This document shows, in pieces, positions 40,488 to 49,175 of a DNA stretch of 64,000 nucleotides. Origin of the DNA: Acidimicrobiaceae bacterium. GTDB lineage: Bacteria > Actinomycetota > Acidimicrobiia > Acidimicrobiales > Aldehydirespiratoraceae. A model generated the notes under the pieces. It made no database searches. It was not told the origin of the DNA and was given only the letters and a program-made list of their open reading frames with translations. The position numbers and the translations under genes are program-made. The stretch is taken from NCBI GenBank assembly GCA_009843915.1, contig VYCM01000143.1, forward strand, positions 1 to 64,000, written 5' to 3'. Position 1 is the first letter of the stretch. Every line of letters starts with the position of its first letter.

Positions 40488-41371
40488 ACCCGCTCCGCGG
40501 CGGCGGTTTGGAGCATCCCGGCCGGCCGGAAGATGAACAGCAGCGCGATCAGCACGAACACGATCCCGTTGACCATGCCGTCGACCTCGTCGGGCAGCCG
40601 CGAGACGAGCTGCACCTCGATCACGCCGAGCACGAGGCCGCCGACCACCGCTCCCTGGAGCCGGCCCAGGCCGCCGATGAGGGCCGCCAGGACGCCCTTG
40701 AGCATGGGGATGAGTCCGGCCGAGGGCGCGGCCCGGCCGGTTCTCATCAACAGCAGCACCGCGGCGACCCCGGCCAGCAGCCCAGCCAGCGCGAAGGCGG
40801 AGCGGATCACGAGGTTGCTGCGGACGCCGAGCATCTGGGCGGTGTCGAAGTCCTCCGCGGCGGCCCGGATGGCCATCCCGTAGACCGTCCTGCGCAGGAC
40901 GGCCAGGGTCCCGAGCAGCGTGGCCACGGTGACGGCGATCACCGCGACGTCGACCACCTCGACCCGCACTCCGCCCACCGACACCGTGTTGTTGATCCAG
41001 CTGGGCCGGTCGAAGGCCCGGGCGCTGGCCGACACGTACATGACGAAGCCGGCCTGCACCACGAAGTGCACGCCGAACGACATGAGCAGCATGGCGAAGT
41101 CGCTGGCACCCCGCACCCACCTGAACGCCACCAGCTCGAGTGCCACCGACGTGGCGATGGAGGTGGCCACGATGACCGGCACGAGCATCCACCAGTCCAG
41201 CCCGATCAAGGTCAGCCCGTACGCTACGTAGGCGCTGACGGTGATGAGCTCGCCGTGGGCGAAGTTGATCATGCGCATCACCCCGAAGGTCAGGCCGATC
41301 CCCAGGGCCAGCAGGGCGTACTCGCTCCCCAGGCCGAGACCGTCGATCAGCTGCTGGATGAGCTCGACCAT
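40484..41371 (-). CDS. Branched-chain amino acid ABC transporter permease LivH-type
   Basis: GSEYALLALGIGLTFGVMRMINFAHGELITVSAYVAYGL. Confidence 0.92.
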   Translation of the reverse strand: MVELIQQLIDGLGLGSEYALLALGIGLTFGVMRMINFAHGELITVSAYVAYGLTLIGLDWWMLVPVIVATSIATSVALELVAFRWVRGASDFAMLLMSFGVHFVVQAGFVMYVSASARAFDRPSWINNTVSVGGVRVEVVDVAVIAVTVATLLGTLAVLRRTVYGMAIRAAAEDFDTAQMLGVRSNLVIRSAFALAGLLAGVAAVLLLMRTGRAAPSAGLIPMLKGVLAALIGGLGRLQGAVVGGLVLGVIEVQLVSRLPDEVDGMVNGIVFVLIALLFIFRPAGMLQTAAAERV

Positions 41372-41402
41372 CACATCGGCGCCTGTCGCGTGCGCTCGAC
41401 CA

Positions 41403-42110
41403 TTACGTACCGTTGCCGAGGAACGCCTCGAAGAGGTCCTCGCGGGCCGCCAGCTCGCCGGCCGGGCCGCTGGCGACGATGTCGCCGCTGCGCATGATGT
41501 AGGCGGTTCTGGCCATCTCCAGGAGGCGGTGGGCGTCCTGCTCGACGACAAGCAGGGTGGTCCCCGCGGCGGCCAGTTCGCCGAGCAGTTCGAACACCTG
41601 GCTGCGCATTAGGGGCGCCAAGCCGAGGGCGGGTTCGTCCATCAGCAGTACGCTCGGGCGGCTCATCAGCGCTCGGGCGATGGCCAGCTGCTGGGCCTCA
41701 CCGCCTGACAGCAGGCCTGCGGGCACAGACCGCTGCCGGCCGAGCACCTCGAAGCGCTCCATCAACTCCGCAGCGAGCCGGCGGCGGGCGCGCCGGCCGG
41801 TGAGGATCCCCGCCACGAGCAGGTTCTCCTCGGTGGTCAGCCCGGTCAGGATCCGGCGGTGCTCGGGGACCAGCGCGATGCCGGCCCGCAGCATCCGCTG
41901 TGGGGACCATCCGGTGACGTCGGTCCGGTGCCAGCGGATGGTGCCGCCGCTGGGGGCGTGCAGCCCGATGATGGCGTTGAGGAGGCTGCTCTTGCCGGCT
42001 CCGTTGGGGCCGATGAGGGCGACCGTCTCGCCTTCGGGCACCGACATCGAGGCGCCGTGAACCGCCCGGACGCTGCCGTAGCCAACCTCCACCCTGTCGA
42101 GGGTCAGCAC
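41403..42110 (-). CDS. Branched-chain amino acid ABC transporter ATP-binding protein LivF-type
   Basis: ALIGPNGAGKSSLLNAIIG, LLSGGEAQQLAIARALMSRPSVLLMDEPALGLAPLM. Confidence 0.93.
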   Translation of the reverse strand: MLTLDRVEVGYGSVRAVHGASMSVPEGETVALIGPNGAGKSSLLNAIIGLHAPSGGTIRWHRTDVTGWSPQRMLRAGIALVPEHRRILTGLTTEENLLVAGILTGRRARRRLAAELMERFEVLGRQRSVPAGLLSGGEAQQLAIARALMSRPSVLLMDEPALGLAPLMRSQVFELLGELAAAGTTLLVVEQDAHRLLEMARTAYIMRSGDIVASGPAGELAAREDLFEAFLGNGT

Positions 42111-42145
42111 AGCGTCCGGGCGGTCCAGAATTCGGCCCGATTCCC

Positions 42146-43507
42146 TCAGCCGTAGACCGCGGCGAGGGTCGGCTGACCGTTCACGACCTCGTGCACGTAC
42201 ACGGGCGTGTTGGGCGACCCTCCGCCGTCGTAGGTCAGCACGCCGGTCAAGCCGTCGACGCCGGTCCCCGCGATGATGGCCTCGCCGACGGTAACGGGGT
42301 CGAGCGAGCCGGAGCGGATGACGGCGTCAGAGATCACGAGGATGGCGTCGGCGGCCAGCGCCGAATACGACTCGCTCTCGATGACGCCGCCCTTGACGGC
42401 CTCGTAGCTGGCCAGGAAACGCACCATCCGGCCGTCGGGATCGGGGAAGGTGTGCGAGGTGTGGAAGAACCCCTCCACGCCGTCGACGAAGTAGCCGCCG
42501 GTGGCGGTGAAGGCGTCGGCCACCAGCATCTCAGCACCGACCTCGGCCTCGCTGAGCTGGGCGCCCAGGATGGCGGCCTGGAAGGCCAGAAGCGCCGAGT
42601 ACACGACGTCGGGCTGGGGGTCCAGGCCAGCGATCTCGTTGACCTGGGCCGAGAAGTCGGTGGTCTGGGCGGGCACGAACGGGTAGTCGCCGAGCACCTG
42701 CCCGCCGAGCGACTCGTACTCCTCCGTGAAGACCTCCACGACGTAGCCGAAATAGGGCCCCGGGACGCTGAAGGTGACCGCCGTCATCCAGCCCTTCTCG
42801 ATGGCGAACTGCGCGGCCGCCACGGCCTGGGCGGTGTCGGTGAACGAGGCCAGCAGCGACAACTGCTCGGGGTCGGCCAGCAGCGGCTCGGTGGACGACA
42901 CCGAGATGGTCGGCACCCGGCCGGCGGTCACCTGGAGGATGGCCTGGTTGACGTCGAAGAAGGCGGGGCCGAGGATGGCGGTGACGTTCTCGTCGAGCAG
43001 CTCCTGGGCAACCCGGCCGGCGGTCTCGGGGTCCCCCTCGATGTCGCGGATCACCATCTCGACCGGATGGCCGTCGACGCCACCCCAGCAGTTGAGGAGC
43101 TCGACGAAGTACTCGGCCGCCTTGGCCGCCGGGATGTCCACGAAGCCTCCGAGGTCGGAGAAGTCGGCGGCATAGCCGATCCGCAGCGGCTCCCCCTGCG
43201 GCGCCGGGCTGCAGTCCGACAGGTCGGCGGCCAGAATGGCGTCGACGTCGAGCTCCATGGGCGCGGCGGGCTCAGGCTCGGGCTCGGGTTCTGCAGCCTC
43301 AGGCTCGGTCTCAGGCTCCGGAGCCTCAGGCTCGGCCGGCTCGGGGTCCGGGGCCGGCTCAGGCGCCTCGGTCGGTGCCGGGGCCGCGGTGGTGGCCGGC
43401 GCCTCGGCGTCGCCCTCGTCGTCGCCGCACGCGGCGGCCACAAGCGCCAGTGCCAGCACTGCGGCGAGGATCCGGAAGAGTCTCTTCCTGGTGGTGTTGG
43501 TTGTCAT
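42146..43507 (-). CDS. Liv-type ABC transporter substrate-binding lipoprotein with Pro/Glu-rich linker
   Basis: Lipobox ALVAAACGDD; acidic PE/PA-rich linker; periplasmic-binding fold; adjacent to liv genes. Confidence 0.9.
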   Translation of the reverse strand: MTTNTTRKRLFRILAAVLALALVAAACGDDEGDAEAPATTAAPAPTEAPEPAPDPEPAEPEAPEPETEPEAAEPEPEPEPAAPMELDVDAILAADLSDCSPAPQGEPLRIGYAADFSDLGGFVDIPAAKAAEYFVELLNCWGGVDGHPVEMVIRDIEGDPETAGRVAQELLDENVTAILGPAFFDVNQAILQVTAGRVPTISVSSTEPLLADPEQLSLLASFTDTAQAVAAAQFAIEKGWMTAVTFSVPGPYFGYVVEVFTEEYESLGGQVLGDYPFVPAQTTDFSAQVNEIAGLDPQPDVVYSALLAFQAAILGAQLSEAEVGAEMLVADAFTATGGYFVDGVEGFFHTSHTFPDPDGRMVRFLASYEAVKGGVIESESYSALAADAILVISDAVIRSGSLDPVTVGEAIIAGTGVDGLTGVLTYDGGGSPNTPVYVHEVVNGQPTLAAVYG

Positions 43508-43544
43508 GGATTCCCCCCTTGTGGGTCTCACAAGCTGTTGTCGA

Positions 43545-44378
43545 CTAGGTCGTTGTCAAGAACTCGCTGACGAGCCGGTTGAACCGGTCCGGGTTCTCGA
43601 TGAACATGAAGTGGTTGCCGCCCTCGCCGGCCGGGATGGACTCGAACCGCGCGCCGGGGGTCTGCTCGGCGGCCCAGCGGGTGGCCGAGATCGGTATGAA
43701 CGACCCCTCACCGGCGATGTAGAGGGAAGGCCGGTTGATCCGGGGCGGCACGTCGCGCCAGTCGGCCAGAATGTCGGTGAAGAACTCCCTGGCCGACAGC
43801 GGCCCCGGCATGCGTGCGTTCTCGGCCAGCAGCCAGGCCTTGTCCTCGGTGGAGATGTTCTCGGTGACCATCCCGTCAAGCAGGCCGGGCACGACCTGGG
43901 CCGCCGCGCCCGCGGTCAAGCCGTTGAAGACCCCGAAGAACGCGTCGGGGCTGAGGATCGCCCCGTAGTCGGCAACCTGCCGCTCCGTGAAGGCGGGGTT
44001 GGCGATGGGGTGGGTCATCATGTCGACGAACACGGCCCTGTCGATGCCTTCGCCCGCGAACAGATCGAAGTACGACCACAGCACGCAGCACCCCATCGAG
44101 TGGCCGAGCACGTGGGCGGGCTGTTGGGCCACCTTGTCGATGACAGTCCGGAGGTCCATTGCGTAGCGGGCGATGCGGTAGCCGTGCTCGGGACGCTCCG
44201 AGTCGCCGTGGCCCCGCAGGTCGAACGTGATGACCCTGAAGCGGTCGCTCAGGCCCGCCACCTGCCGCTCGAACAGCGCTGCGGTCTGGTTCCATCCGTG
44301 GACCAGAATCAGTGGGTGGCCGGTGCCGGCCACGTCATAGCTCAGCTCGACGCCGTCATTCGTGGTCAGTGTTGCCAT
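43545..44378 (-). CDS. Alpha/beta hydrolase
   Basis: LILVHGWNQTAALFE, TFDLRGHGDSERPEHG, LGHSMGCCVLWSYFD. Confidence 0.9.
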   Translation of the reverse strand: MATLTTNDGVELSYDVAGTGHPLILVHGWNQTAALFERQVAGLSDRFRVITFDLRGHGDSERPEHGYRIARYAMDLRTVIDKVAQQPAHVLGHSMGCCVLWSYFDLFAGEGIDRAVFVDMMTHPIANPAFTERQVADYGAILSPDAFFGVFNGLTAGAAAQVVPGLLDGMVTENISTEDKAWLLAENARMPGPLSAREFFTDILADWRDVPPRINRPSLYIAGEGSFIPISATRWAAEQTPGARFESIPAGEGGNHFMFIENPDRFNRLVSEFLTTT

Positions 44379-44590
44379 GGCTCGACTCCTCGAGGTCATT
44401 GGATGCCCCAAGCCGCGCGGCGCGGGATCTGGAACAATCCATGGCAATCGCTCGAGGCCGGCGCGGCTATCCGCCGAGCGCCCGGTCCTGTCCGTCAAAC
44501 GTCCGCTGCTGTCCAGATCGGGGGTTTCTTTGTCCGTTTTGCGCAGCCGACCCTGGACAGGACGGCTGCGAGGGCCGTACTGTCGGTTGC

Positions 44591-45535
44591 ATGCGGGACG
44601 CGGCGACGTTCCAGCGGTACACGAACATCGACCACCAGGCCGAGCAGCTAACCGGCTTCGACCAGGCCTACCAGCAGTTGGACGGCGGCTCCTACGACGG
44701 CGCGTTCCTGGCCTGCGACAGCGACGAGGTGGGATTCTTCGTCGAGCGCACCAACCGGCGGCTCGGCCAGCAGGGCGCTGGGCCGGCCGGTGTCATCAGC
44801 GCGGTGGTGCTGCTCAGCGACTTCGGCCACACGCTCTCGAACGGCTCACCGTTCACGATGGACGATGTGCTCCTGGTGGGTCCCGGCGGCGCCTACGAGG
44901 CCGTGGTCGACGCGGGGGTGGAGCCGGCCGTGTTCAGCGTGTCGCTGGAGTCCACCACCGCGCTGCCGCTGCGGCGCCTGTCGAGCCAGCAGGCAGGGCG
45001 GATCCGCCGGATCGCCGATCCTGAGCTCAGCCGGAAGTTCCGGGCGGTGGCGGCCAACATCCTGCGGTCCTGGGATCCGTCCTCCCAGAGCATCTCGGTG
45101 CCCCGGGCGGTCGTGCACGGGCTGATGCTCGAGCTGCTCACCGCGCCGAGCGCGGCGCAGGGATCGTCACACAGCTCGATCCAGCTCTACCGGGCGGCCC
45201 GCGACGTGATGATCGATGGGCTCGCCGAGCCGCTGACGATTCCCGAGGTCGCCTCGCGGGTGGGGACGTCGCGCCGCACGCTCGAGCAGGCCTTCGACAA
45301 GTGCGCATCGGTGAGCCCGGCCCGGTTCCACAAGCTGCTCAGGCTCAACAACGCCCGCCGGCTGCTCGAGAGCGGCCGGCACTCGGTGAGCCGGGCGGCC
45401 ACCAGCAGCGGCCTGCATCATCTCGGCCGCTTCTCGAGCGAGTACCACGATCTCTTCGGCGAGTTGCCTTCGGAGACGGCCAGGCGGTCCAGAGTCCTGA
45501 TCGTGGATCCCGACCGCCGCCATCTGAGCGGCTGA
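44591..45535 (+). CDS. AraC-family transcriptional regulator
   Basis: C-term LTIPEVASRVGTSRRTLEQAFDKCASVSPARFHKLLRLNNARRLLE..ATSSGLHHLGRFSSEYHDLFGELPSE. Confidence 0.9.
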   Translation: MRDAATFQRYTNIDHQAEQLTGFDQAYQQLDGGSYDGAFLACDSDEVGFFVERTNRRLGQQGAGPAGVISAVVLLSDFGHTLSNGSPFTMDDVLLVGPGGAYEAVVDAGVEPAVFSVSLESTTALPLRRLSSQQAGRIRRIADPELSRKFRAVAANILRSWDPSSQSISVPRAVVHGLMLELLTAPSAAQGSSHSSIQLYRAARDVMIDGLAEPLTIPEVASRVGTSRRTLEQAFDKCASVSPARFHKLLRLNNARRLLESGRHSVSRAATSSGLHHLGRFSSEYHDLFGELPSETARRSRVLIVDPDRRHLSG

Positions 45536-45585
45536 TCCTACCCGGGCCCGGGGCCTCTCGGCGTGCCTCGTTGCGCGTTCGACCC

Positions 45586-46215
45586 TCAGGCCGCGTCTGC
45601 TCGGGGGGCGGGCTCGGGGACGGTCCAGTCCTTCGGCATAGCGGAGAAGTCGAAGAACGGCTCGTGGTCGTCCTCCGCCACCGCGTCGGCGATCTGGGCG
45701 TAGAACCCCTTCCCGGTCTCGGCCGCGAAAGTGATGGCCACCTCGTCGCCGGCTCCGGCCTCGGGGCGCTGCACGTACTCCGGGAACGGCACCTCGTCCG
45801 CCCCGCCCTCGGCGTAGCCCCGGGCGAAGAGCTGCTCGAGCACGCCGAACCCATCGTGACGCACCAGCTTCGGGCCGCGCACCGATCCTCCCATCTGCTG
45901 GACGTGCGCAGTGAAGGTGTCGAGGTCATGGGTCTCATAAGCGACGTGCTGGCATGAGTGGTCGCCGTGGCGCTCGGTGAAACTGGTCACCTGCGAGCGC
46001 TCGGCCCGATCGATGCCTTCGATCAGAGCCACCCCGAAGCCTCCGAAGTCGATGCACCAGAGCTTCATGCTCGAGGCGGGATCGTCGGGGCGCACATCGT
46101 CGATCCGGTTGATGAGCGTGCCGCCCTCGACCTCGATGTGGAACCACGCCCACCGCTCGATCGAGCCTTTCTCGCAGGCGTAGGTGATGTGATCGACCTT
46201 CTTGAGATGTGCCAT
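45586..46215 (-). CDS. VOC-family dioxygenase-like protein (4-hydroxyphenylpyruvate dioxygenase-like)
   Basis: VDHITYACEKGSIERWAWFHIEVEG...; SCQHVAYETHDLDTFTAHVQQMG...HDGFGVLEQLFARGY. Confidence 0.75.
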   Translation of the reverse strand: MAHLKKVDHITYACEKGSIERWAWFHIEVEGGTLINRIDDVRPDDPASSMKLWCIDFGGFGVALIEGIDRAERSQVTSFTERHGDHSCQHVAYETHDLDTFTAHVQQMGGSVRGPKLVRHDGFGVLEQLFARGYAEGGADEVPFPEYVQRPEAGAGDEVAITFAAETGKGFYAQIADAVAEDDHEPFFDFSAMPKDWTVPEPAPRADAA

Positions 46216-46269
46216 GGCCCGGCCTCCCTGTACTGCGGCTGATAAATGAGTCGGCCTGTATAGGAGCAA

Positions 46270-46302
46270 ACTGTTCACTAGATATCAAGAACTATGAACA
46301 GT
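46270..46302. promoter_or_regulatory. Inverted repeat ACTGTTCA-N17-TGAACAGT in divergent promoter region
   Basis: Perfect 8-bp arms at 46270-46277 and 46295-46302 in an AT-rich island between the VOC gene and the Lrp-family regulator. Confidence 0.6.
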
Positions 46303-46333
46303 ATTTCTAGAATTCATCAGACAGCTGACTATT

Positions 46334-46849
46334 ATGACGGTAGGAGAGGCTCTAGACATGCCCGAGAGACGCGATTTGCACATGCCGCTGGACGACATTG
46401 ATCGCAGGCTGATCGGCGTGCTGCGCCGCCGGCCCCGCAGCAGCGTGTCGGAGATGGCCCGGCTGACGGGCCTTGCCCGGGGGACGGTGCACGACCGCAT
46501 CAGGCGCCTGGAGGCCCGGCGGGTGATCGTCGGCTACGGGCCCGACATCGAACCGCGCTCGGCCGGGTTCGGCGTCTGCGCCTTCAGTACGCTCACCATC
46601 GCCCAGGGAGCGCACGAGAGCACGGTCCGGGCTCTGTCCGAGATCGACGAGATCCTCGAGATCCACACCGTGACCGGGCGGGGCGACCTGCTCGTGAAGA
46701 TCGTGGCGACCACCAACGACGATCTCCACGGGACCCTCCAGCGGATCGCCGCCATCGACGCGGTCCGACGGACCGAGACACTGCTCGCCCTGCACACCGG
46801 CCTGCTGCGCAACGTCGCCGACCTCGTCGCTGCGGGCACTTCATCATGA
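46334..46849 (+). CDS. Lrp/AsnC-family transcriptional regulator
   Basis: LDDIDRRLIGVLRRRPRSSVSEMARLTGLARGTVHDRIRRLEARRVIVGYG; C-term RAM-like domain. Confidence 0.93.
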   Translation: MTVGEALDMPERRDLHMPLDDIDRRLIGVLRRRPRSSVSEMARLTGLARGTVHDRIRRLEARRVIVGYGPDIEPRSAGFGVCAFSTLTIAQGAHESTVRALSEIDEILEIHTVTGRGDLLVKIVATTNDDLHGTLQRIAAIDAVRRTETLLALHTGLLRNVADLVAAGTSS

Positions 46850-46868
46850 CCGGCAGCGGGTTCTGCGG

Positions 46869-46942
46869 TGGAGGTGAGGGGATTCGAACCCCTGGCCTCC
46901 TCGATGCGACCGAGGCGCTCTAGCCAACTGAGCTACACCCCC
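46869..46942 (-). tRNA. tRNA-Ala (anticodon CGC)
   Basis: Minus strand GGGGGTGTAGCTCAGTTGGCTAGAGCGCCTCGGTCGCATCGAGGAGGCCAGGGGTTCGAATCCCCTCACCTCC; G3:U70 present. Confidence 0.95.
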
Positions 46943-47023
46943 GCGGCCGGCGAGTTTACCGGCGCGGCTCTGGGTTCGACGCGTCCTCCGAGACCATCAC
47001 ACCCGGCCTCACCTGCGGACGTG

Positions 47024-47506
47024 TCAGCCGTTGGCGACCTGCCCCAGAGGCGTGGCCACGGCGTCGCCCGAGGCGGGCCGGTCGGGATAGAGCACCCGCA
47101 CATCGGCCAGGTTGATGGCCGGCGGCTGCTGGCGGTGGATCGAGCCGAGGGCGAACAGCAGCAGTACCACGTCGACCATCACGTGGACGGCCAAGGCAGT
47201 CGGCCCAAGAACGGGGACGGCCAGTAGGGACGCGAGAGCCAGGGCGGCGAGCATCGTGGCCACATGCTGGCGTCGGCGATGGGCCTGCTCTGGGGTCCGG
47301 GGCAACTCCCACAGATCCCCCCGTGATCTTGAATCCTCCTCAAGGCTCCTGATGGAGACCGTCCCGGAGGCCAGAGCATCGAAGGACGGGGTGAAGCCGT
47401 CCAGGTCGTCGCGGCGAGCCGGCCGGGACGCCCGCTTGTCCCGGAACCACAGCGCGAAATAGCCCAGCCAAGCCGTCGCCAATACCGTCAGTACGATCAG
47501 AGTCAC
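47024..47506 (-). CDS. Hypothetical membrane protein (3 predicted TM segments)
   Basis: VTLIVLTVLATAWLGYFALWF N-terminal TM; ATMLAALALASLLAVPVLGPTALAVHVMVDVVLLLFALG. Confidence 0.65.
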   Translation of the reverse strand: MTLIVLTVLATAWLGYFALWFRDKRASRPARRDDLDGFTPSFDALASGTVSIRSLEEDSRSRGDLWELPRTPEQAHRRRQHVATMLAALALASLLAVPVLGPTALAVHVMVDVVLLLFALGSIHRQQPPAINLADVRVLYPDRPASGDAVATPLGQVANG

Positions 47507-47668
47507 GGGTCGAATTTCCTCCTCGTTTGCACGAATCGAATCGCCGAAAGTGCTGCGAGTGCGCCTAGGGCGCCCCGCCCGCCGCTTCGATGACCCGTAC
47601 ATGCAGACGACGGCCCAACAAGGATGGCACCGATGACAAGCCAAGTGGTGGATGTCTAACGGAAGGGT

Positions 47669-48142
47669 TCAGGAGTCCTCGCGCCGGTAGGTCCCGGACC
47701 GGCCGCCGGACTTCTCCCACAGGGCGATGTCGCCGATCGTCATAGACCGGTCCATCGACTTGCACATGTCGTAGATGGTCAGTGCGGCCACGCTGCACGC
47801 GGTCAGCGCCTCCATCTCCACGCCGGTCCGGTCGACCGTCTCCACCCGCGCCTCGATCCCCACCGAGTCGTCGCCCACCTCGAAGTCAACCGCGACGGAG
47901 CTCACCGACAGGCCGTGGCACAAGGGGACGAGTTCGGAGGTCCGCTTGGCGGCTTGGATCCCGGCCACCCGGGCCACGGCCAGCACATCGCCCTTGCCGA
48001 TCTCGCCGGCCCGCAGCGCCGCGGCCACGTCGGGCTCCATGCGCACCCTGCCGCGGGCCACGGCCCGGCGGTGGGTCGGCTCCTTCGACGACACGTCCAC
48101 CATTCGAGCCCGGCCCTGCGGATCGAGATGGGTGAAGCCCAT
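47669..48142 (-). CDS. moaC: Cyclic pyranopterin monophosphate synthase MoaC
   Basis: MVDVSSKEPTHRRAVARGRV, LVPLCHGL, EMEALTACSVAALTIYDMCKSMD. Confidence 0.96.
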   Translation of the reverse strand: MGFTHLDPQGRARMVDVSSKEPTHRRAVARGRVRMEPDVAAALRAGEIGKGDVLAVARVAGIQAAKRTSELVPLCHGLSVSSVAVDFEVGDDSVGIEARVETVDRTGVEMEALTACSVAALTIYDMCKSMDRSMTIGDIALWEKSGGRSGTYRREDS

Positions 48143-48151
48143 CGACTGCCT

Positions 48152-49135
48152 CTAGCCGCCGATCTGCGACATCGATCGGCGGGGCTTGATGAAGTTGACC
48201 CGGTTGATCTGGTGGCCCGCCCATTTCGACGCCACCGACCCCTCCAGGGCGACCCCGATCTCGTCGTCGCTCGCTCCCGACCGCAGCAGCGCCCGCACAT
48301 CGGTCTCGGTCACCGCGAACAGGCAGTTGCGGAACTGCCCGTCGGCGGTGAGGCGCACCCGGTCGCACGTCGAGCAGAACGAGTCGCTGACCGACGCCAC
48401 GATCCCCACCGACCCCGATCCGTCGGCGAAGCGGTAGCGGGTGGCCGGGGCCGACGTCCGCTCGACCGGCTCCACCGGACAGGCGTCGGTGACCCGAGCC
48501 AGGATCTCATCCACCCCGACCACCAGGTCGTTGGTCCAGATCCCGTCGGCGTCGAGGGGCATGAACTCGATGAAGCGGACCTCGACGCCCTTGCGCCGCC
48601 CGAAGTCGACGAAGTCGGCGATCTCGTCGTCGTTGAGTCCCCGCATGACCACGCAGTTCACCTTCACCGGATCGAACCCGGCGGCGATGGCTGCGTCGAT
48701 GCCGTCGAGCACCCGATCAAGGCTGTCGCGCCGGGTCAGCTCAGCGAAGCGGGAAGCCTGAAGCGAGTCCAACGACACGTTCACCCGGCGCAGGCCGGCG
48801 GCCCGCAGATCCCCGGCCAGCAGAGGCAGCGACACCCCGTTGGTGGTCATGGCCAGATCAGTGTCCAGCTCAGCCAGCATCTTGACCAGCACCGGCAGAT
48901 TGGCCCTCACGGTGGGCTCGCCGCCGGTGAGCCGGATGCCGTTGACGCCGTAGCGCTCGACCATGATCCGAGCCAACCGGGCGATCTCCTCGAAGGTCAG
49001 CAGGTCGTCGCGGGGCACCCACTCCAGTCCCTCGGCGGGCATGCAGTAGGTGCACCGGAAGTTGCAACGGTCGGTGACCGAGATCCGCAGGTCCCGGTGA
49101 ACCCGCCCGAAGCTGTCGACGAGTTGGGCCGCCAT
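48152..49135 (-). CDS. moaA: GTP 3',8-cyclase MoaA
   Basis: ISVTDRCNFRCTYCMPAEGLEW, GGEPTVRANLP, C-terminal CSTCDRVRLTADGQFRNCLF. Confidence 0.97.
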   Translation of the reverse strand: MAAQLVDSFGRVHRDLRISVTDRCNFRCTYCMPAEGLEWVPRDDLLTFEEIARLARIMVERYGVNGIRLTGGEPTVRANLPVLVKMLAELDTDLAMTTNGVSLPLLAGDLRAAGLRRVNVSLDSLQASRFAELTRRDSLDRVLDGIDAAIAAGFDPVKVNCVVMRGLNDDEIADFVDFGRRKGVEVRFIEFMPLDADGIWTNDLVVGVDEILARVTDACPVEPVERTSAPATRYRFADGSGSVGIVASVSDSFCSTCDRVRLTADGQFRNCLFAVTETDVRALLRSGASDDEIGVALEGSVASKWAGHQINRVNFIKPRRSMSQIGG

Positions 49136-49175
49136 CAGCCCGCAGGCTACCCGCCCGCGCCGAGGCCGATCACAC

